The notes beneath the pieces were generated by a model that saw only the letters and a list, made by a program, of their open reading frames with translations, had not been told where the DNA came from and made no database searches. This document shows, piece after piece, positions 53,068-62,722 of a DNA stretch of 64,000 nt. Source of the stretch: Candidatus Polarisedimenticolaceae bacterium (GTDB lineage Bacteria > Pseudomonadota > Gammaproteobacteria > Chromatiales > Chromatiaceae); NCBI GenBank assembly GCA_021647945.1, contig JAKITT010000004.1:1-64000 (forward strand), read 5' to 3'. Each line of letters starts with the position of its first letter. Position 1 is the stretch's first letter. A program made the translations under genes and the position numbers.

Positions 53068-53595
53068 ATGTATAAGGTCGCACTCTCCTTCGTCGTTCTG
53101 ATGTCGGTTGCTTTTTCAGTAAATGCTGAAGAGAAAAAATTCTATTTTGGTTTAACAGTGGGTGGGATTGAGTACCAAGAGACAGATTTTGATACTAGCC
53201 TAACCGCCTTTACGGGGCGTTTTGGTTATGCCATCAACGAAAATTTGGATGTGGAGGGGCGTTATATCAGTGTCGGCTCAGGAAGTGATGGTGATTCTAA
53301 ATTGTCAATTGAAGGGATGGCGAGTGCGTTAGTCAAATATAAGGTGTTTTTACAGCCAGATCATCGAGTTAATGTGCATGGTTTCCTTGGTACCACTGTC
53401 GCACGAACGAGTTCAAATAGAGGCGGTGACACAACAGTAACCAATGCAGGCCTATCCTTAGGGCTAGGTGTTGATCTCTATGTGGATGATGATCGTGGTG
53501 TCAATATCGAGTGGATCCACTATATGGATGCTGAGGCTCGGCATGAACAGTTCTCCATGGACTACCTGGGTATCGGATATATTCAGTGGTTTTAG
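53068..53595 (+). CDS. Outer-membrane beta-barrel protein (OmpA/porin-like fold)
   Basis: A 175-residue protein with a signal peptide (YKVALSFVVLMSVAFSVNAE, cut after VNA). Alternating strands follow: KFYFGLTVGGIEYQET, TGRFGYAINENLDVEGRY, HGFLGTTVARTSS and the C-terminal YLGIGYIQWF, ending in the aromatic residue typical of Bam substrates. Eight strands are plausible. No specific family function can be assigned; it is likely a small OMP_b-brl type barrel. Confidence 0.8.
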   Translation: MYKVALSFVVLMSVAFSVNAEEKKFYFGLTVGGIEYQETDFDTSLTAFTGRFGYAINENLDVEGRYISVGSGSDGDSKLSIEGMASALVKYKVFLQPDHRVNVHGFLGTTVARTSSNRGGDTTVTNAGLSLGLGVDLYVDDDRGVNIEWIHYMDAEARHEQFSMDYLGIGYIQWF

Positions 53596-53689
53596 CTGAT
53601 CAGGCGGGTTTGCCTGTGTCTTACTTTTTTGCTCTCTGCGGCCTCCAATAGCAGATGATGATTCCGTTGCTGAATCATAGGATGTAAAG

Positions 53690-54856
53690 ATGAATAAAAA
53701 TGCCTATTTAGCTTTTATGCTGCTATTCACATTTATCACGTTCGGCTTAGTAGGCTGTGGTGGCGGTGATAGTGGCGGTGTTGCTGGTGATGGTAGTGCA
53801 CCGGCGGGCCCTGTTCTTCCAGATCGAGCTGCGCATAGTATTAAATACTCTTGGTCGATAACCAATGCTATTGAAAATCTTGGGGCTGGACTCTATCGTA
53901 GGGTTGGTACAGTAAAAGTAGAAGATATTGATGGTGGTGCGGTATCTGATGGAACCGTTGTAAATCTAAATATAATTGACTCTATTATTGCAACCGGTGT
54001 TATTACAGCGGCAGGTGGTGACTCGATTGTAGGCCCGGTGTTAACAGATATGGCGCCTACCCAAGGTGATTGGGCAACTGCACTTCCTCAGTTTGATGCC
54101 GCGGAGATTACGAGGAACTCTGCTCAACGTGATATTTTGCCTGGTGACTCTGTACTTTTATTCAATGCGGATGAGGAGGATAAAATTCGAACGATTGGCA
54201 CAACTGTACTCTCTAATAACACGCTAACAGTCTCCTCAGCATTTTCTGGAATATACCCAAATGCAACCTATGGTAATGCGCAATATGTTGTTGGTGCCTC
54301 ATTGTTGGGTGCTGAAATAGCTGGAGAGGATAGTGATGGCAATCTTACTACTGGGAAGGCATATACTGTTAATGGTTTTGCGACCTTTAAAATTACTTAT
54401 CCAGCAAATATCAATACTATTAATGTTGGGTGTGGAAATGTTCCAGCTGTAGATGCGCGTTACGCGCCATTGGGATCTGCTGATGTCCATGTTTTTTCAA
54501 GTGTGAATAGTTCAGTAACGACAGTGAGCACTGACTTTTGCTTTTCCCCTATTTCTGGCGGCACTATAGAGCTAATTCCTACTGTAATTGCATCTACTTC
54601 CCCTATTAGTTTACGAGTGCGTGATGGCGGCGACACGATTCCAGTGCCTTATACAGGTGTCTCAGTATCTGTTGTCTATAAGACGAATACAGGCGGTCTT
54701 AGCGTGACACCAGATGCAGGCTCATATACAACCAACGCCTATGGTTTTGCCACACCTACACTGACTGTTGCTGGAGGTGCTTCATCTGATGAGGCTACAG
54801 TAACATTTATTGCAAATGGCACAGCTGTTGGAGTTGTTACAGTCGAAATCCCATGA
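53690..54856 (+). CDS. Large exported lipoprotein with Ig-like repeats
   Basis: A 388-residue lipoprotein: signal FMLLFTFITFGLVGCGGGDS with lipidated cysteine at about 23, then a glycine- and serine-rich linker. The mature part has at least two invasin/Big-like Ig folds: VGTVKVEDIDGGAVSDGTVV near the start, and VVYKTNTGGLSVTPDAGSYT, then TNAYGFATPTLTVAGG at the end. A cysteine pair (INVGCGNVP and STDFCFSP) may form a disulfide. It probably sits on the cell surface; an adhesive role is inference. It is AT-richer than its neighbours, a possible sign of transfer. Confidence 0.7.
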   Translation: MNKNAYLAFMLLFTFITFGLVGCGGGDSGGVAGDGSAPAGPVLPDRAAHSIKYSWSITNAIENLGAGLYRRVGTVKVEDIDGGAVSDGTVVNLNIIDSIIATGVITAAGGDSIVGPVLTDMAPTQGDWATALPQFDAAEITRNSAQRDILPGDSVLLFNADEEDKIRTIGTTVLSNNTLTVSSAFSGIYPNATYGNAQYVVGASLLGAEIAGEDSDGNLTTGKAYTVNGFATFKITYPANINTINVGCGNVPAVDARYAPLGSADVHVFSSVNSSVTTVSTDFCFSPISGGTIELIPTVIASTSPISLRVRDGGDTIPVPYTGVSVSVVYKTNTGGLSVTPDAGSYTTNAYGFATPTLTVAGGASSDEATVTFIANGTAVGVVTVEIP

Positions 54857-54893
54857 AAATTTGTGGTTGAGTTTGAGGTGGGGTTGGTATCAT

Positions 54894-54953
54894 TGTTAAT
54901 CGGGCTGAAATCCGCTATCTTTCCTGCTGGGAGTTAGCCAGACAGTCGCCATT
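54894..54953 (+). repeat. Duplicated 5' end of rnpB with its own promoter
   Basis: GGGAGTTAGCCAGACAGTCG and the following CCATT (54929-54953) equal the first 25 bases of rnpB (55817-55841) except for one base. A promoter-like TTGTTA (54894-54899), 16 bases, TATCTT (54916-54921) precedes it at the spacing expected for a start at 54929. The sequence then departs from rnpB. Confidence 0.7.
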
Positions 54954-54958
54954 CTCTC

Positions 54959-55132
54959 GTTCCCACGCTCCGCGTGGGAATGCATACGATGGTGGGTGAA
55001 TAACGCACGGTATGGGTTCCCACGGAGGACTGTGGGAACCAGAAAGCAAAGCAAGCCAGGTAGGGTGGGCACGCTGTTTGTGCCCACAGGTACTTGCGAT
55101 CCGCGTGGGCATAAAAACCTGCCCACCCTGCT
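54959..55132. repeat. Cluster of widespread hairpin repeats
   Basis: Three palindromic units follow one another: TTCCCACGCTCCGCGTGGGAA (54960-54980), GGTTCCCAC opposing GTGGGAACC (about 55016-55040), and GGTGGGCACGCTG with TGTGCCCAC and a distant CTGCCCACC (about 55063-55130). These families are common in environmental gammaproteobacteria and are often found near insertion points. No gene is seen here. Confidence 0.55.
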
Positions 55133-55167
55133 GGGCTCGCTTTGCTCGCACGATCTAACCTTATTCG

Positions 55168-55467
55168 TTATGTGCGATTTTTCCATTCTTTCGGATTTCT
55201 TCGTGCATGAAGCACAGCCAAAACAGAAATACTTTCTTTGCCTTCGATAAAAAATACACCAAATGGAAATCTATGTATTAACACTCGATGAACTCCTTTA
55301 TAAACGATTGAATACATAGCTGGATGACGTGAAGCCCTGGACAAAGCTTCTTCAATGCATAAGAGGAAATTTTCACCTAGCCCTTTTCTTTGTGCCTCAT
55401 ACCATTCATAAGCATCTTTGATATCTGATTCCGCCTCTGAGCGGATTATTATTCTCTTTATATTCAT
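55168..55467 (-). CDS. ParE/RelE-family toxin
   Basis: A 99-residue toxin of the RelE/ParE superfamily: IRSEAESDIKDAYEWYEAQR, LGENFLLCIEEALSRASRHP, VHRVLIHRFPFGVFFI and the terminal VLAVLHARRNPKEW. The partner type and ARRNP ending point to the ParE branch (gyrase-directed in some members). The ATG overlaps the antitoxin stop (ATGA). The pair lies inside the segment flanked by the rnpB 5' duplication. Confidence 0.88.
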   Translation of the reverse strand: MNIKRIIIRSEAESDIKDAYEWYEAQRKGLGENFLLCIEEALSRASRHPAMYSIVYKGVHRVLIHRFPFGVFFIEGKESISVLAVLHARRNPKEWKNRT

Positions 55468-55664
55468 GAGTTTGAGATTCTATTTCTTACATTCTCCCAT
55501 GAATCCCCAGCTTCAGGATTAGCAGAGTAGCTAGCTAACCTTGTATCTAATTCTGCCTTTTGATCCTCTGTTAATGGAAATAACTGTTCTTCAGAAGCCA
55601 CACTATCCCATAACTCCTCAGCCAATAATATTTTTTCTGATGAGGTAAGTTCTTGTAAATTCAT
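55464..55664 (-). CDS. Addiction-module antitoxin (PF09720 type)
   Basis: The 66 residues show the family motif SSEKILLAEELWDSVASEEQ and TEDQKAELDTRLASYSANPE, plus GDSWENVRNRI. This antitoxin family normally pairs with ParE/RelE toxins, as it does here by four-base overlap. The ATG at 55664 has GGAG seven bases upstream, better than the GTG at 55676. Confidence 0.88.
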   Translation of the reverse strand: MNLQELTSSEKILLAEELWDSVASEEQLFPLTEDQKAELDTRLASYSANPEAGDSWENVRNRISNS

Positions 55665-55780
55665 GGCTTTCTCCACTTTTAAAATAAATGCTTACATCTA
55701 TTTTAGCGGATTCTAGGTAGAGATACTAAAGACAAGGGAATTACAGTTGAGACTCATTTCATATTGGACAAGACTCACTG

Positions 55781-55809
55781 TTGTGATTGAGGCAATAAGC
55801 AGGTAATGT
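55781..55809 (+). promoter_or_regulatory. rnpB promoter
   Basis: TTGTGA (55781-55786), 17 bases, TAATGT (55804-55809), placing the start at 55817, the first base of the P1 stem. Confidence 0.5.
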
Positions 55810-55816
55810 CTCCGCC

Positions 55817-56164
55817 GGGAGTCAGCCAGACAGTCGCCATTTCGGTTTACCGGGGTGGAGGAAAGTCCGGGCTCCATAGGGCAGAGTGCCAGGTAACGCC
55901 TGGGGGGTGCAAACCTACGGAAAGTGCCACAGAAAATATACCGCCTAAGCCCGCAAGGGCCGGTAAGGGTGAAATGGTGCGGTAAGAGCGCACCGCGCTG
56001 CTGGCAACAGTAGCGGCACGGTAAACCCCACTCGGAGCAAGACCAAATAGAGGAGCACAGGCGCGGCCCGCGCTGTTCCTGGGTAGGTTGCTTGAGGTGT
56101 GCGGCGACGCACATCCTAGATGAATGACTGTCCACGACAGAACCCGGCTTATCGGCTGACTCCC
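55817..56164 (+). ncRNA. rnpB: RNase P catalytic RNA (type A)
   Basis: The 348-base RNA that cuts tRNA precursors. The ends pair perfectly as helix P1 (GGGAGTCAGCC with GGCTGACTCCC). Conserved blocks are GAGGAAAGTCCGGGCTCC, CAGGGTGCCAGGTAACGCCT-like sequence, GGTAAGGGTGAAATGGTGCG, TAAGAGCGCACCGCG, and ATGAATGACTGTCCACGACA with CAGAACCCGGCTTATCG at the 3' end. It is slightly shorter than E. coli (377), mainly in the P3 region. The apparent minus-strand reading frame over it is not a gene. Confidence 0.98.
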
Positions 56165-56297
56165 ACCTTCCTTCTTAATAAGTTACATTAACTGTGCGTC
56201 CTATTCGACTGTTTCTGTAGAGCTATTTGAGTTCATTTCCCTCTCTTTTGTCCCCGTTGTAACTCATTGACCCAAAAGGTTTTTTTCTGTTTTTGTG

Positions 56298-56326
56298 TTG
56301 ACAGGGTGGGTAATCGTGCCTAATAT
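56298..56326 (+). promoter_or_regulatory. dcw-cluster promoter (Pmra)
   Basis: Perfect TTGACA (56298-56303), 17 bases, TAATAT (56321-56326). It drives mraZ and probably the whole division and cell-wall cluster downstream. Confidence 0.8.
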
Positions 56327-56351
56327 TGGGAATTAGTGGTGCATAGTGGCT
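56327..56351 (+). promoter_or_regulatory. MraZ operator, three TGG repeats at 10-bp spacing
   Basis: TGGGA (56327-56331), TGGTG (56337-56341) and TGGCT (56347-56351) are exactly ten bases apart. MraZ is known to bind TGGGN-type direct repeats with five-base gaps upstream of its own gene. The array overlaps the transcription start, so binding would repress. Confidence 0.75.
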
Positions 56352-56385
56352 AAAACTGCATTTTAGGGTGATTTAGGGGAATAAC

Positions 56386-56829
56386 GTGTTTCGAGGTGTG
56401 AGCACACTCAATCTCGATGGCAAAGGTCGTTTGGCGATCCCGACAAAATATCGGGATGAGCTAAAGACCAGTTGCGCCTCAACATTGGTGGTCACTGCCG
56501 GTGTGGACAGATGCATTCTGATCTACCCTGAACCCGCCTGGAACACCGTTGAACGTGATCTTGATGGCCTCTCTTCGCAAAATCCCAATGTTCGTAAACT
56601 CCAGCGCTTGATGACAGGTTATGCCTCCGATGTGGTGATGGATGGCCAGGGGCGCATATTGCTGCCTCCTGCGTTGCGTAAACATGTGAATTTAGAGAAG
56701 GCGGTAGCTTTAGTGGGGCAGGGTAAGAAGTTTGAGCTTTGGAGTGAGTCAGCATGGAATGCCCAGTGGCTTGATGACGCTGAGCAGATTGAGCTGAGTG
56801 ACCCTGTATTCGAAAATCTTTCGTTCTAA
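56386..56829 (+). CDS. mraZ: Transcriptional regulator MraZ
   Basis: AbrB-fold ring-forming repressor of the dcw cluster. The 147 residues have two copies of the motif, [17 protein letters not shown] near the start and [17 protein letters not shown] near the middle. It starts with GTG at 56386 after TAGGGGA. Its own operator lies 35-60 bases upstream. Confidence 0.96.
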   Translation: MFRGVSTLNLDGKGRLAIPTKYRDELKTSCASTLVVTAGVDRCILIYPEPAWNTVERDLDGLSSQNPNVRKLQRLMTGYASDVVMDGQGRILLPPALRKHVNLEKAVALVGQGKKFELWSESAWNAQWLDDAEQIELSDPVFENLSF

Positions 56830-56842
56830 CCAGGTGGGCGAG

Positions 56843-57766
56843 ATGGGGCATAAAGCGGTACTGCTAGATGAAGCGCTGGCAGCGCTAGCGATTCAGCCGG
56901 CAGGCATCTATATCGATGGCACCTTTGGTCGGGGTGGTCATAGTGGTGCTATTTTGCAGCAGCTTGGGCCGGAAGGGCGTCTGTTGGCTGTGGATAAAGA
57001 CCCTGAGGCGATTGCATCAGCGCAACAGCAGTTCTCTGCGGATGAGCGCTTTTCAATTGTCAGAGCCTCCTTTGCCACGTTGGGTGAGGTGGCTTCAGAG
57101 GCGGGTATCTCTGGCAAAGTGGATGGCCTGCTGCTCGACCTTGGTGTCTCCTCTCCTCAGTTGGATGATGCAGAACGCGGTTTCAGTTTTTCCCAGGATG
57201 GTCCACTTGATATGCGTATGGATCCAGATTCAGGCCAGAGTGCAGAGCGATGGCTGGCGCATGCCGAAGCAGATGAGATTGCTAAGGTGCTGAAAGAGTA
57301 TGGTGAAGAGCGTTTTGCCAAGCGGATCGCTCGCGCCATTGTCGCGGCCCGTGAAGAGCAGGTGATTACTACTACAGGCCGGTTGGCGGATATTGTCAGT
57401 AAAGCCAATCCCGCCTGGGAGAGAGGCAAACACCCTGCAACACGCAGTTTCCAAGCAATACGCATCTTTATAAATAGAGAGCTGGATGACCTGTTGATCT
57501 GTCTTGATCAAGTGCTGCCGATGTTGGCGATAGGCGGTCGTTTGGCGGTTATCAGCTTCCACTCCCTTGAGGATCGTATCGTAAAACGCTTTATTCGTGA
57601 TCTTGCCCGTGGTGATCGATTTCCTCCCGGCGTACCTGTAACCCATGATCAGATAAAACCCCGCATGAAAATGATCGGTAAGGCTATCCGCTCTGGCCAG
57701 CAAGAGTTGGCTGAAAATGTGCGTGCAAGAAGCGCTACATTGCGGGTGGCAGAGAGGCTGTGGTGA
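56843..57766 (+). CDS. rsmH: 16S rRNA N4-C1402 methyltransferase
   Basis: Adds the N4 methyl to C1402, the partner modification to RsmI. The 307 residues show [29 protein letters not shown] (SAM site), [20 protein letters not shown] and [16 protein letters not shown]. The ATG at 56843 follows AGGTGGGCGAG. The frame extends upstream into mraZ but that part is not conserved. Confidence 0.97.
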   Translation: MGHKAVLLDEALAALAIQPAGIYIDGTFGRGGHSGAILQQLGPEGRLLAVDKDPEAIASAQQQFSADERFSIVRASFATLGEVASEAGISGKVDGLLLDLGVSSPQLDDAERGFSFSQDGPLDMRMDPDSGQSAERWLAHAEADEIAKVLKEYGEERFAKRIARAIVAAREEQVITTTGRLADIVSKANPAWERGKHPATRSFQAIRIFINRELDDLLICLDQVLPMLAIGGRLAVISFHSLEDRIVKRFIRDLARGDRFPPGVPVTHDQIKPRMKMIGKAIRSGQQELAENVRARSATLRVAERLW

Positions 57767-58035
57767 GCAGACATCAGCCTTGGATTATCGCTTGCCTCGT
57801 GTTGGTCGTGGTCACCTCGGCGATCTCCGTGGTCTATGCAAAATACCTCAGCCGAAGCTATTTTTTTCAGTTAGAGGCGCTTCGGCTTGAGCGTGAGCAG
57901 CTTGATGTTGACTGGCGTCGCCTGCAACTTGAAGAGAGTGCTGTAGCGACCCACTCGCAGGTTGAGCATAAGGCGCATACCGTACTGAAGATGCGTCTGC
58001 CAAATATTGATGAAGTTGTGGTGGTCAGACGCTGA
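57760..58035 (+). CDS. ftsL: Cell division protein FtsL
   Basis: Small bitopic divisome protein that couples FtsB/Q to FtsW/I activation. The 91 residues (90 if the second GTG at 57763 is used) have a membrane helix [19 protein letters not shown] and a leucine-zipper coiled coil after it (about 35-80). It overlaps the rsmH stop and the ftsI start by a few bases. Confidence 0.93.
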   Translation: MVSRHQPWIIACLVLVVVTSAISVVYAKYLSRSYFFQLEALRLEREQLDVDWRRLQLEESAVATHSQVEHKAHTVLKMRLPNIDEVVVVRR

Positions 58036-59816
58036 TGGCCAAAGTGAAAAAAAGAGCGCGCAAAGAGAAACGGGTGATTCCAACCTACCATGGTCGTCGT
58101 CACTTCTTGTTTGGTTTGATGCTGGTTGGTTTCTCCCTGCTGATTTGGCGCTCGTTTGAGCGTCAAATTCTAGAGACCGACTTTTTGCAGGATCAGGGTG
58201 AAGCGCGATTTTTACGTGAGAAAGTGATCCCTGCATACCGTGGCGTGATCACTGATCGCCACGGTGAGATCTTGGCAGTGAGTGCGCCGATGTCATCGGT
58301 GATTGCGACCCCTAAAGATATGTCGGTAGATGATAAGACTATTGGACGGTTGGCTAAGGTGTTGAAGGTCAAGCCTGATGCACTACAGCGCCGGTTGGCG
58401 CAAAACCGTCACTATGCCTACCTCAAACGCCAAGTTAAGCCCGATATGGCAGCCCGTATTGAGGCGTTGGATATTGAGGGTGTTCGACTGGAAACAGAGT
58501 ATCGACGTTTCTACCCCAGTGGCGAAGTGACCGCTCACATCGTCGGCTGGACCGACATTGATGAGGTCGGAAAAGAGGGCATGGAGCTGGCTTACAACGA
58601 GTGGCTCAGCCCCGTTGCCGGGTTGAAACGTGTGATCAAGGATGGTCGTGGTCATGTGATCAAGAATGTTGAAAGCATCAAAATACCAGAGCCGGGCCAA
58701 CATCTGGCCCTCAGTATCGACCTGCGCTTTCAGTTTCTCGCCTATCGTGAACTCAAGGCCGCCGTGGAGCGGCATCAGGCCTGCTCCGGATCGGCGGTGA
58801 TTCTGGATGTGCAGACGGGTGAAGTGCTGGCCATGGTCAACCGCCCCTCCTATAACCCAAATGCATCACGCCGACAGGTGTTGGCGCGCGACCGCCGTGC
58901 GGGCTGTATCGGAAAAAGCAGGAGCAAATTGGACTTCAGCAAACTACGCAATCGTGCGGTTGTCGACCTTTTTGAACCCGGCTCCACGATTAAGCCTTTT
59001 GTCGTTGCAGCGGCGATAGAGGCGGGGGTGCTGAAGGCGAATGAAGAGATTGATGTTAGCGGGGCGAGGCTCTTGGTGGGTCGCCATCTGGTGCGTGACT
59101 CTCATGACTATGGCTTGATTGATGTATCGACGGTGATTAGCAAATCGAGCAATGTGGGTGCCAGTAAAATTGCCCTGCGTATGGAAGGTGAGCAGCTCTG
59201 GCAGTTCTTTGTTGATCTCGGTTTTGGTGAACGAAGTGAATCGCTTTTTCCCGGTGAGGCTGCTGGCCAGCTGCCCCATTTTACCAACTGGTCGAAATTC
59301 GAACAGGCGGCCATCGCTTATGGTTATGGCCTCTCTGTTACCACGCTACAGCTGGCGCAGGCCTACTCGATCTTTGCTACCGATGGCGTGAGGCGTCCCA
59401 TCTCCCTGATTCGTCTTGATGAGGCATCTGAGTCGATACGTGTTATTCAACCCGAAACGGCTCGATTGGTGCGCGCTATGCTGGAGCGAGTGGTGACGGA
59501 TGGCACTGCGCCACAAGCCGCTGTTGCTGGATATCGTGTCGCTGGTAAGACCGGTACGGCGAAGAAGTCAGTATCAGGTGGTTATGCAGATGACCGCTAC
59601 ATTGCTGCATTTGTCGGCATGATCCCGGCAAGTGCGCCACGTTTGGTGATGGCCGTGATGGTTGATGAGCCGAGCGCCGGTGAGTTTTATGGTGGGCAGG
59701 TGGCTGCACCGGTCTTCTCAAAAGTGATGTCAGGGGCGATGCGTCTGTTGAATGAAGCGCCTGATCAAATCAGAGCCAGTGGCACGCGAATGGCCGCAAC
59801 AGGAGGGCAGCACTAA
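58035..59816 (+). CDS. ftsI: Peptidoglycan transpeptidase FtsI (PBP3)
   Basis: Septal class B PBP, 593 residues. Membrane anchor FLFGLMLVGFSLLIW (about 25-40), pedestal domain, then the transpeptidase: SxxK in FEPGSTIKPF, SxN in SKSSNVG, KTG in AGKTGTAKK. Compared with E. coli, about 18 extra residues (ARDRRAGCIGKSRSKLDFSK) lie between SYNPN and the SxxK motif. It overlaps ftsL by one base. Confidence 0.97.
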   Translation: MAKVKKRARKEKRVIPTYHGRRHFLFGLMLVGFSLLIWRSFERQILETDFLQDQGEARFLREKVIPAYRGVITDRHGEILAVSAPMSSVIATPKDMSVDDKTIGRLAKVLKVKPDALQRRLAQNRHYAYLKRQVKPDMAARIEALDIEGVRLETEYRRFYPSGEVTAHIVGWTDIDEVGKEGMELAYNEWLSPVAGLKRVIKDGRGHVIKNVESIKIPEPGQHLALSIDLRFQFLAYRELKAAVERHQACSGSAVILDVQTGEVLAMVNRPSYNPNASRRQVLARDRRAGCIGKSRSKLDFSKLRNRAVVDLFEPGSTIKPFVVAAAIEAGVLKANEEIDVSGARLLVGRHLVRDSHDYGLIDVSTVISKSSNVGASKIALRMEGEQLWQFFVDLGFGERSESLFPGEAAGQLPHFTNWSKFEQAAIAYGYGLSVTTLQLAQAYSIFATDGVRRPISLIRLDEASESIRVIQPETARLVRAMLERVVTDGTAPQAAVAGYRVAGKTGTAKKSVSGGYADDRYIAAFVGMIPASAPRLVMAVMVDEPSAGEFYGGQVAAPVFSKVMSGAMRLLNEAPDQIRASGTRMAATGGQH

Positions 59817-61357
59817 TGACGGTTGCACTCGACCAGCAGCAGGGCTGTTCACTACAGATGTTGCTGCATGGCATCGGTCAGGAGGCACTCCCTCACTGTT
59901 ATGTGGCAGGGCTAACGCTAGATAGCCGCCAAGTGACGGCGGGTGATCTGTTTGTCGCTACCTCAGGTGTCGCTGGGCATGGTCTCAATTTTATCGATGA
60001 TGCACTGGCCCATGGTGCGGCAGCGGTTATCTGTGAAAGTGATCAAAATTGGCCTGAGTCACGGATTAAGAAACTGGCAGCAGAGATCACCACACCGCTG
60101 ATTGTTGTTGCACAATTGAAGCAACAGGTGAGCCTGATTGCGGGGCGTTTCTACGCCCAGCCGAGTGAGAGCCTATCGCTCATTGGTGTGACAGGCACCA
60201 ATGGAAAAAGCACTGTCTGCCAACTGCTGGCACAGGTGCTAGATGGTGAAAAATCGCGTTGTGCCGTTATTGGCACGTTGGGCAACGGCTTCCCTGGTGC
60301 ATTGCAACCGAGTACGCATACCACGCCGGATCCCATCTCACTGCAACGTCTGCTGGCGGAGTATCTTGCGGATGATGCAGCGACCGTAGTCATGGAAGTC
60401 TCATCACACGCCTTGAGTCAATGGCGGGCTGCCGCGCTACATTTTAATGCGGCCCTATTGACCAATTTGAGCCGTGACCACCTCGATTATCACCCCGATA
60501 TGGCGGCCTATGCGGCGGCCAAACAGCGGCTGTTTGAGATGCCCAATCTCGATTGTGCGCTGCTCAATTATGATGATGCCTTTGGTCGTGAGCTGATCAG
60601 CACGCTAAAGGGAGATCTGCCGGTGGTGCTCTACACCCTTGACCCTGCCGTGGTGCCTCCCGCAGACATTTCTGGTTGGGTGCGTGTTGATAGCATTGAG
60701 CAGAGTGTTGCCGGAATGCAGCTGCAAATTTCAACGCACCTGGGTGTGGTGGCGTTGACAAGTGCGCTACTGGGCCGATTTAACGCCGCCAATCTAGCGG
60801 CTGTACTGGCGCTGCTGTTGCAGCGTGGTTGGCGGCTGGAAAAGGCGGCAAAAGCGCTCTCCAAGGTGGCCACTATTCCGGGTCGGATGGAGCGCTATGG
60901 TGGTGGTCAGCAGCCATTGGTGGTGGTTGATTATGCACATACCCCCGATGCGCTGGAGCAGGCACTGCTAGCGTTGCGTCCACACTGTGATGGCCGGTTA
61001 ATCTGCCTCTTTGGCTGCGGTGGTGATCGTGACCGAGGTAAGCGCTCACTGATGGGTGCGGTGGCCTCCCGCTTGAGTGATCAAATTATTCTGACGGATG
61101 ACAATCCACGCAGTGAAGATGGCGCAGAGATCATTCGTGAAATCAGATCAGCGATCGCACCACAGCATCCTGTCATCGTCGAACGCAACCGTGCCAGTGC
61201 GATAAGCCAGGCGATAGCAATGGCTAGTGCAGGTGATCTTATTCTGGTGGCCGGAAAAGGGCATGAGACAAGCCAACAGATAGGTGATTTAACACTGCCA
61301 TTTAGTGATCGAGAACAGGTCGCGAGTCTATTACAAGAGAGAGAGGCTGGCCGATGA
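59816..61357 (+). CDS. murE: UDP-MurNAc-tripeptide synthetase
   Basis: Adds the third amino acid, meso-diaminopimelate in gammaproteobacteria. The 513 residues carry GVTGTNGKSTVCQLLAQVL (P-loop), THTTPDPISLQRLLAEYL, VVDYAHTPDALEQAL and the DAP-binding motif DNPRSEDGAEI (DNPR). Its start overlaps the ftsI stop by one base. Confidence 0.97.
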   Translation: MTVALDQQQGCSLQMLLHGIGQEALPHCYVAGLTLDSRQVTAGDLFVATSGVAGHGLNFIDDALAHGAAAVICESDQNWPESRIKKLAAEITTPLIVVAQLKQQVSLIAGRFYAQPSESLSLIGVTGTNGKSTVCQLLAQVLDGEKSRCAVIGTLGNGFPGALQPSTHTTPDPISLQRLLAEYLADDAATVVMEVSSHALSQWRAAALHFNAALLTNLSRDHLDYHPDMAAYAAAKQRLFEMPNLDCALLNYDDAFGRELISTLKGDLPVVLYTLDPAVVPPADISGWVRVDSIEQSVAGMQLQISTHLGVVALTSALLGRFNAANLAAVLALLLQRGWRLEKAAKALSKVATIPGRMERYGGGQQPLVVVDYAHTPDALEQALLALRPHCDGRLICLFGCGGDRDRGKRSLMGAVASRLSDQIILTDDNPRSEDGAEIIREIRSAIAPQHPVIVERNRASAISQAIAMASAGDLILVAGKGHETSQQIGDLTLPFSDREQVASLLQEREAGR

Positions 61358-62721
61358 ACCAATTGACCCTATCGATGGTTGCGAAAGCGATGGCGGCGAG
61401 CCACATCGGCGATGATGCCACCTTCTCCACCGTCTCTACCGATAGCCGTAGTCTGACCAAAGGTGCGCTCTTTATCGCACTGAGTGGCCCCAATTTTGAT
61501 GGACATGACCACCTCAAAGAGGCGGAACAAAAGGGTGCTTGTGCGGTGATGGTGAGTCGAGAGGTTGATTGCGACCTGCCGCAAATTAAAGTTGAAGATA
61601 CACGCATCGGTTTGGGACGACTGGCCAATATTTGGCGCAGAGAGTTCCCGGTATCACTGCTAGCGATAACCGGCAGTAATGGTAAGACCACCACAAAAGA
61701 GATGTTGGCCGCCATCCTGGGTCAAAAGGGCGATGTGCTGGCCACGGAAGGTAATCTAAATAATGATGTCGGCCTGCCTATAAGCCTGTTACGCCTACAG
61801 AGTGAGCGGTTTGCTGTACTGGAGATGGGTGCTAACCACAGTGGTGAAATCGCCTGGTTGTGTGAAATTGCCCAGCCCTATGTGGCGGTCATCACCAATG
61901 CTGGACCTGCGCACCTGGAGGGGTTTAAGGATCTACAAGGGGTGGCAGAAGCGAAGGGTGAGATTCTCAGCGGACTCTCCAAAGATGGTATTGCTGTATT
62001 GAATGCCGATGATCCTCAGCTTGAATTGTGGTTAGCCCTGGCCGGGTCAAGACGTGTTGTTACCTTTGGTATCAAAAAGGGCGCAGATGTCTCAATCGAT
62101 CCCAAAGCGATCACCACTCTCTGGGATCAGAGCAGTTTTAAGAGCAGCTGTCAGGTAAAGGCACTCGGCCAAGTTTTTGATATTGAGTTGCGGCTGGCCG
62201 GACAACACAATCTGATGAATGCCTTGGCGGCGATTGCTGCTGCAATCTCTGTCGGTGCAACTTCCGGTGAGATCAAACGAGGTCTCGCCTCAATTGAGGT
62301 GGTCAAAGGTCGTCTACAGACGCTGACGGGCATCTCAGGCTGCCGGTTGATTGATGATAGTTACAACGCCAATCCCGCATCGGTACGCGCTGCGGTTGAT
62401 GTGTTGGCGACTGCGCCGGGTAGAACCTGGCTGATTTTGGGCGATCTGGCTGAGCTGGGTATCGATACCGAAGATGAGCTGCATGCGCTTGGTGAATATA
62501 CCTCAGGCAAGGGCATTGAACGCTTCTGGAGTGTGGGTCAAACCAGCAAGTTTGCTACCGACTACTTTGCCGGTGAGGGGCAACATTTTGAGCAGCAAGC
62601 AGATTTGATTGAGACACTGAAGAGTGAACTCACCGCAGATGATACCGTACTGATCAAGGGGTCACGCAGTGCCGCAATGGAGCGTGTGGTTGATGCACTA
62701 GCGGCGGAGGATAGAGACTGA
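61354..62721 (+). CDS. murF: UDP-MurNAc-tripeptide--D-Ala-D-Ala ligase
   Basis: Completes the pentapeptide precursor. The 455 residues show [36 protein letters not shown] (P-loop), [16 protein letters not shown] and [18 protein letters not shown]. It overlaps murE by four bases. Confidence 0.97.
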   Translation: MNQLTLSMVAKAMAASHIGDDATFSTVSTDSRSLTKGALFIALSGPNFDGHDHLKEAEQKGACAVMVSREVDCDLPQIKVEDTRIGLGRLANIWRREFPVSLLAITGSNGKTTTKEMLAAILGQKGDVLATEGNLNNDVGLPISLLRLQSERFAVLEMGANHSGEIAWLCEIAQPYVAVITNAGPAHLEGFKDLQGVAEAKGEILSGLSKDGIAVLNADDPQLELWLALAGSRRVVTFGIKKGADVSIDPKAITTLWDQSSFKSSCQVKALGQVFDIELRLAGQHNLMNALAAIAAAISVGATSGEIKRGLASIEVVKGRLQTLTGISGCRLIDDSYNANPASVRAAVDVLATAPGRTWLILGDLAELGIDTEDELHALGEYTSGKGIERFWSVGQTSKFATDYFAGEGQHFEQQADLIETLKSELTADDTVLIKGSRSAAMERVVDALAAEDRD

Positions 62722-62722
62722 C

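Noticed and set aside
55713-56135. 140-residue minus-strand frame
   Set aside because: It lies wholly over rnpB, whose RNA structure explains the sequence.
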